Assembly: GCA_027028665.1 (NCBI GenBank)
Contig: JALVIU010000315.1
Location: 1 to 8,452, forward strand
From: Candidatus Atribacteria bacterium
GTDB taxonomy: Bacteria > Atribacterota > JALVIU01
Reading direction: 5' to 3'
DNA: 8,452 nucleotides
In this document: positions 6,666 to 8,452 of the stretch, in pieces
How positions within the stretch are numbered: the stretch's first letter is position 1
Layout: every line of letters starts with the position of its first letter
Position numbers and translations under genes: made by a program
Notes under the pieces: generated by a model
The model's input: the letters and a program-made list of their open reading frames with translations, nothing else
What the model was told of the DNA's origin: nothing
The model's database searches: none

Positions 6666-7886
6666 TTATTCTACCTCCACCTTAATTTCTCCTTTTATCT
6701 CTTCAAGCATAGATGGTGTTATCTCTATCTCTACCATTTCTGCAGGTCTTAATGCAGGATATGTACGCTTAAATACCGTTTTATTTTGATCATGTATTAT
6801 CACTTTTGCACCTACAGAGGGTTTAGCTACACGCACATAAAGTGTAAAAGGTTCATCAAAGTAATCCATATTTATCCTCTGAGGTATCAGTACCCTTACA
6901 TCCTTTCCAGGAAGTATAGGTATAAATTTACCATGAGGTTTATACCCCCTATCAATAGCCTTTGATACTACCATGGAACTCTTTACAGCATTATCCACAA
7001 GGTCAAATATAGCTGCCCCATTTCCCACTGCATAAAATCCAGGAATAGGAGTAGAAAAGTATTGATCCACTATAGGTCCACGGGTGGATTCAAGTATAGG
7101 GATTTCTGCTTTTTTAAGAAGTTCTACCTCAGGCAAAAGGCCTACCGAGAAAAGTACCGTATCTACATTATATGTGTAGTCTGTACCCTCTATAAATTCC
7201 CCATTTTCATCTACCTTTGCTACAACAACCTCTTTTACCCTATTATCCCCCTGAATAGTCTTTACCCCATAAGAGGTGAGAAGAGGGATATCAAAGTCTC
7301 TAAGACACTGATTTATATTACGGGAAATTCCTCCCGCATAAGGCATTATCTCTATTACTGCCTTTACATCTACACCCTCCAACTTGAGTCTTCTTGCCAT
7401 TATAAGCCCTATATCTCCAGAGCCTACTATCAGGGCACTTGTACCGATCTTAAATCCTTGAATATTTGTCATATACTGTGCCTGTCCTGCTACATATTCA
7501 CCAGGGAGCCTCTTTCCAGGGATACCTACAGCACCACGAGGTTTTTCTCTTGCACCTACTGCAAAAACTACGGCATCCGGGGTAAGTCTCTTATAACCAC
7601 CCTCTCCTGCAACAATAACCTCTCTTTCCTTTGTTACATCCACCACCATACTGTTTAACTGTACATCTACACCAAGCTCATATATCTTTTCTTCAAGCAT
7701 CTCAGAGAATTCAGGGCCTGTCAATTCAAGCCCAAAGTAATGAAGCCCAAATCCGTTATGGATACACTGGGGAAGTACTCCTCCAAGCCTCTCTGCACGC
7801 TCTATTAAAGTAACATCTTTTCCCTTTTTCTTTAGCTCAATAGCAGCCATCATACCGGAAGGTCCACCACCTATTACCACTATCAT
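6666..7886 (-). CDS. FAD/NAD(P)-dependent oxidoreductase, GlpB-like partner subunit
   Basis: This is a cytoplasmic pyridine-nucleotide-disulfide-type flavoprotein of 406 residues. The FAD-binding GGGPSG lies at 6-11 with Glu29 closing the second strand. It is followed by the family segment GGVLPQCIHNGFGLHYFG (35-52), the GIPG turn at 121-124, and a second dinucleotide site GSGDIG at 155-160 for NAD(P). The C-terminal FAD motif is FYAVGNGAAIFDLVDNAV (284-301). A C-terminal domain of about 80 residues, predicted as beta-rich, completes it. The gene overlaps the GlpA-like gene as ATGA, with AAGGAGAT before the ATG, and is followed one base later by the DUF1667 gene. In known sets of this kind it acts with the GlpA-like and DUF1667 proteins as a dehydrogenase complex. 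It is not close to E. coli GlpB in sequence features I recognise, so I give no gene symbol. Confidence 0.9.
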   Translation of the reverse strand: MIVVIGGGPSGMMAAIELKKKGKDVTLIERAERLGGVLPQCIHNGFGLHYFGLELTGPEFSEMLEEKIYELGVDVQLNSMVVDVTKEREVIVAGEGGYKRLTPDAVVFAVGAREKPRGAVGIPGKRLPGEYVAGQAQYMTNIQGFKIGTSALIVGSGDIGLIMARRLKLEGVDVKAVIEIMPYAGGISRNINQCLRDFDIPLLTSYGVKTIQGDNRVKEVVVAKVDENGEFIEGTDYTYNVDTVLFSVGLLPEVELLKKAEIPILESTRGPIVDQYFSTPIPGFYAVGNGAAIFDLVDNAVKSSMVVSKAIDRGYKPHGKFIPILPGKDVRVLIPQRINMDYFDEPFTLYVRVAKPSVGAKVIIHDQNKTVFKRTYPALRPAEMVEIEITPSMLEEIKGEIKVEVE

Positions 7887-8452
7887 CTTTTATCTCCTTC
7901 CTTTGTATAACCTACGATATAGTTGGATTTCTTTCCAAACTTGGTTACCTCATGTGGAGGTATCCCTAATTCCTTTGCCATTATATCTATAATCCTCGGA
8001 AGACAAAAACCCCCCTGGCATCTTCCAGCAGTTACTTTAATCCTCCTCTTTAGGGCATCTACATCCCTTGCCCCAGGGGTCATATGGATAGCATCTATAA
8101 TCTCCTTCTCACTTATATGCTCACACCTACACACAATATGCCCATACCTCGGATCCTGCTTTATAAGAGCATCTCTCTCCTCTATGGGAAGATACCTCAG
8201 TGTAGGAGGAAATTTGTATGTAGGGTCCCAATCCTCTTTTTCCTTAAGCTCGATAAGTTCTCCCGTAAGATCTCTTACCATTTCTGCAATAGCAGGTGCT
8301 GCTGCAAAACCAGGAGATTCAATCCCTGCCACATTTATCATACCCTTTAGGGTTTGGGAATGGGCAATATGGAAATCCCCTGTAGGGCCAGATGCCCTAA
8401 GACCTGCAAAACTCATTATTGTATATTTCTCAAAGGGAAAATCAAACAATTT
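7883..8452 (-). CDS. GlpA-like FAD-dependent dehydrogenase with BFD [2Fe-2S] domain (N-terminus cut by window edge)
   Basis: Only the C-terminal 189 residues or so are visible; the frame stays open to the right edge, and the first visible codons (AAA, TTG) are internal, not a start. The first part, with FAGLRASGPTGDFHI and NVAGIESPGFAAAPAIAEMV, is the end of a DAO-type FAD domain as in GlpA and L-2-hydroxyglutarate oxidase. It is followed by a BFD-like domain holding a [2Fe-2S] site: Cys-x-Cys in VCRCEH, then Cys-x4-Cys in GRCQGGFC, 34 residues later. Proteins of this build oxidise sn-glycerol-3-phosphate to dihydroxyacetone phosphate, or act on related hydroxy acids. The substrate-binding region lies outside the window, so glycerol-3-phosphate is the likeliest but unproven substrate. 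The stop overlaps the next gene's start (ATGA). Confidence 0.9.
   Translation of the reverse strand, partial: KLFDFPFEKYTIMSFAGLRASGPTGDFHIAHSQTLKGMINVAGIESPGFAAAPAIAEMVRDLTGELIELKEKEDWDPTYKFPPTLRYLPIEERDALIKQDPRYGHIVCRCEHISEKEIIDAIHMTPGARDVDALKRRIKVTAGRCQGGFCLPRIIDIMAKELGIPPHEVTKFGKKSNYIVGYTKEGDKR

Noticed and set aside
7062-7658. 198-codon plus-strand open frame opposite the GlpB-like gene
   Set aside because: It lies wholly antisense to a well-supported flavoprotein gene, its translation is a mixture rich in Tyr, Cys and Ile with no domain, and it has no convincing ribosome site. It reflects the codon bias of the real gene.
8447-8449. TTG near the right edge as the start of the GlpA-like gene
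   Set aside because: The frame stays open to the edge and the visible part begins in the middle of a FAD domain, so this codon is an internal leucine and the gene continues outside the window.

Overview
All nine genes lie on the minus strand, so transcription runs from the right edge to the left edge of the window. The DNA is AT-rich. Isoleucine is often ATA, arginine mostly AGA/AGG, and the proteins are rich in Lys, Glu and Ile. TRAP transport, a flavin/iron-sulfur dehydrogenase set and a soluble hybrid histidine kinase together suggest an anaerobic, perhaps thermophilic, bacterium. I cannot place the lineage from sequence alone.

Unit A, about 8452 to 3662: five genes packed with almost no spacing. 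The first is the C-terminal part of a GlpA-like FAD dehydrogenase carrying a BFD-type [2Fe-2S] domain, cut by the right edge. It is followed by a GlpB-like FAD/NAD(P) oxidoreductase (4-nt overlap), a small DUF1667 iron-sulfur protein (1-nt gap), a prephenate/arogenate dehydrogenase TyrA (2-nt gap) and a PAS-PAS-HisKA-HATPase-REC hybrid histidine kinase (35-nt overlap, GTG start). The first three form a known electron-transfer set often linked to glycerol-3-phosphate oxidation. TyrA and the kinase are unexpected passengers. The promoter of this unit is outside the window.

Unit B, 3609 to 1: it begins at a strong, well-formed sigma70-type promoter with an extended -10. The genes are a FadR-type GntR regulator, then a complete DctP solute-binding protein, then a 131-nt spacer holding a G/C-rich inverted-repeat element, then DctQ, then DctM. 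DctM overlaps DctQ by 4 nt and is cut by the left edge after 393 residues. This is a self-regulated tripartite TRAP uptake operon, probably for an organic acid or sugar acid; the substrate is not readable from the sequence.

The points most worth attention are three. First, the structured element between dctP and dctQ has a canonical G-quadruplex pattern on the mRNA strand just ahead of the dctQ ribosome site. Second, the regulator's promoter geometry argues for a start codon 12 residues downstream of the longest ORF and reveals a candidate operator. Third, tyrA and an orphan hybrid kinase are translationally coupled to the Glp-like redox genes. I see no RNA genes, CRISPR, insertion sequences or phage genes. 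No stretch over 300 bases lacks a gene.
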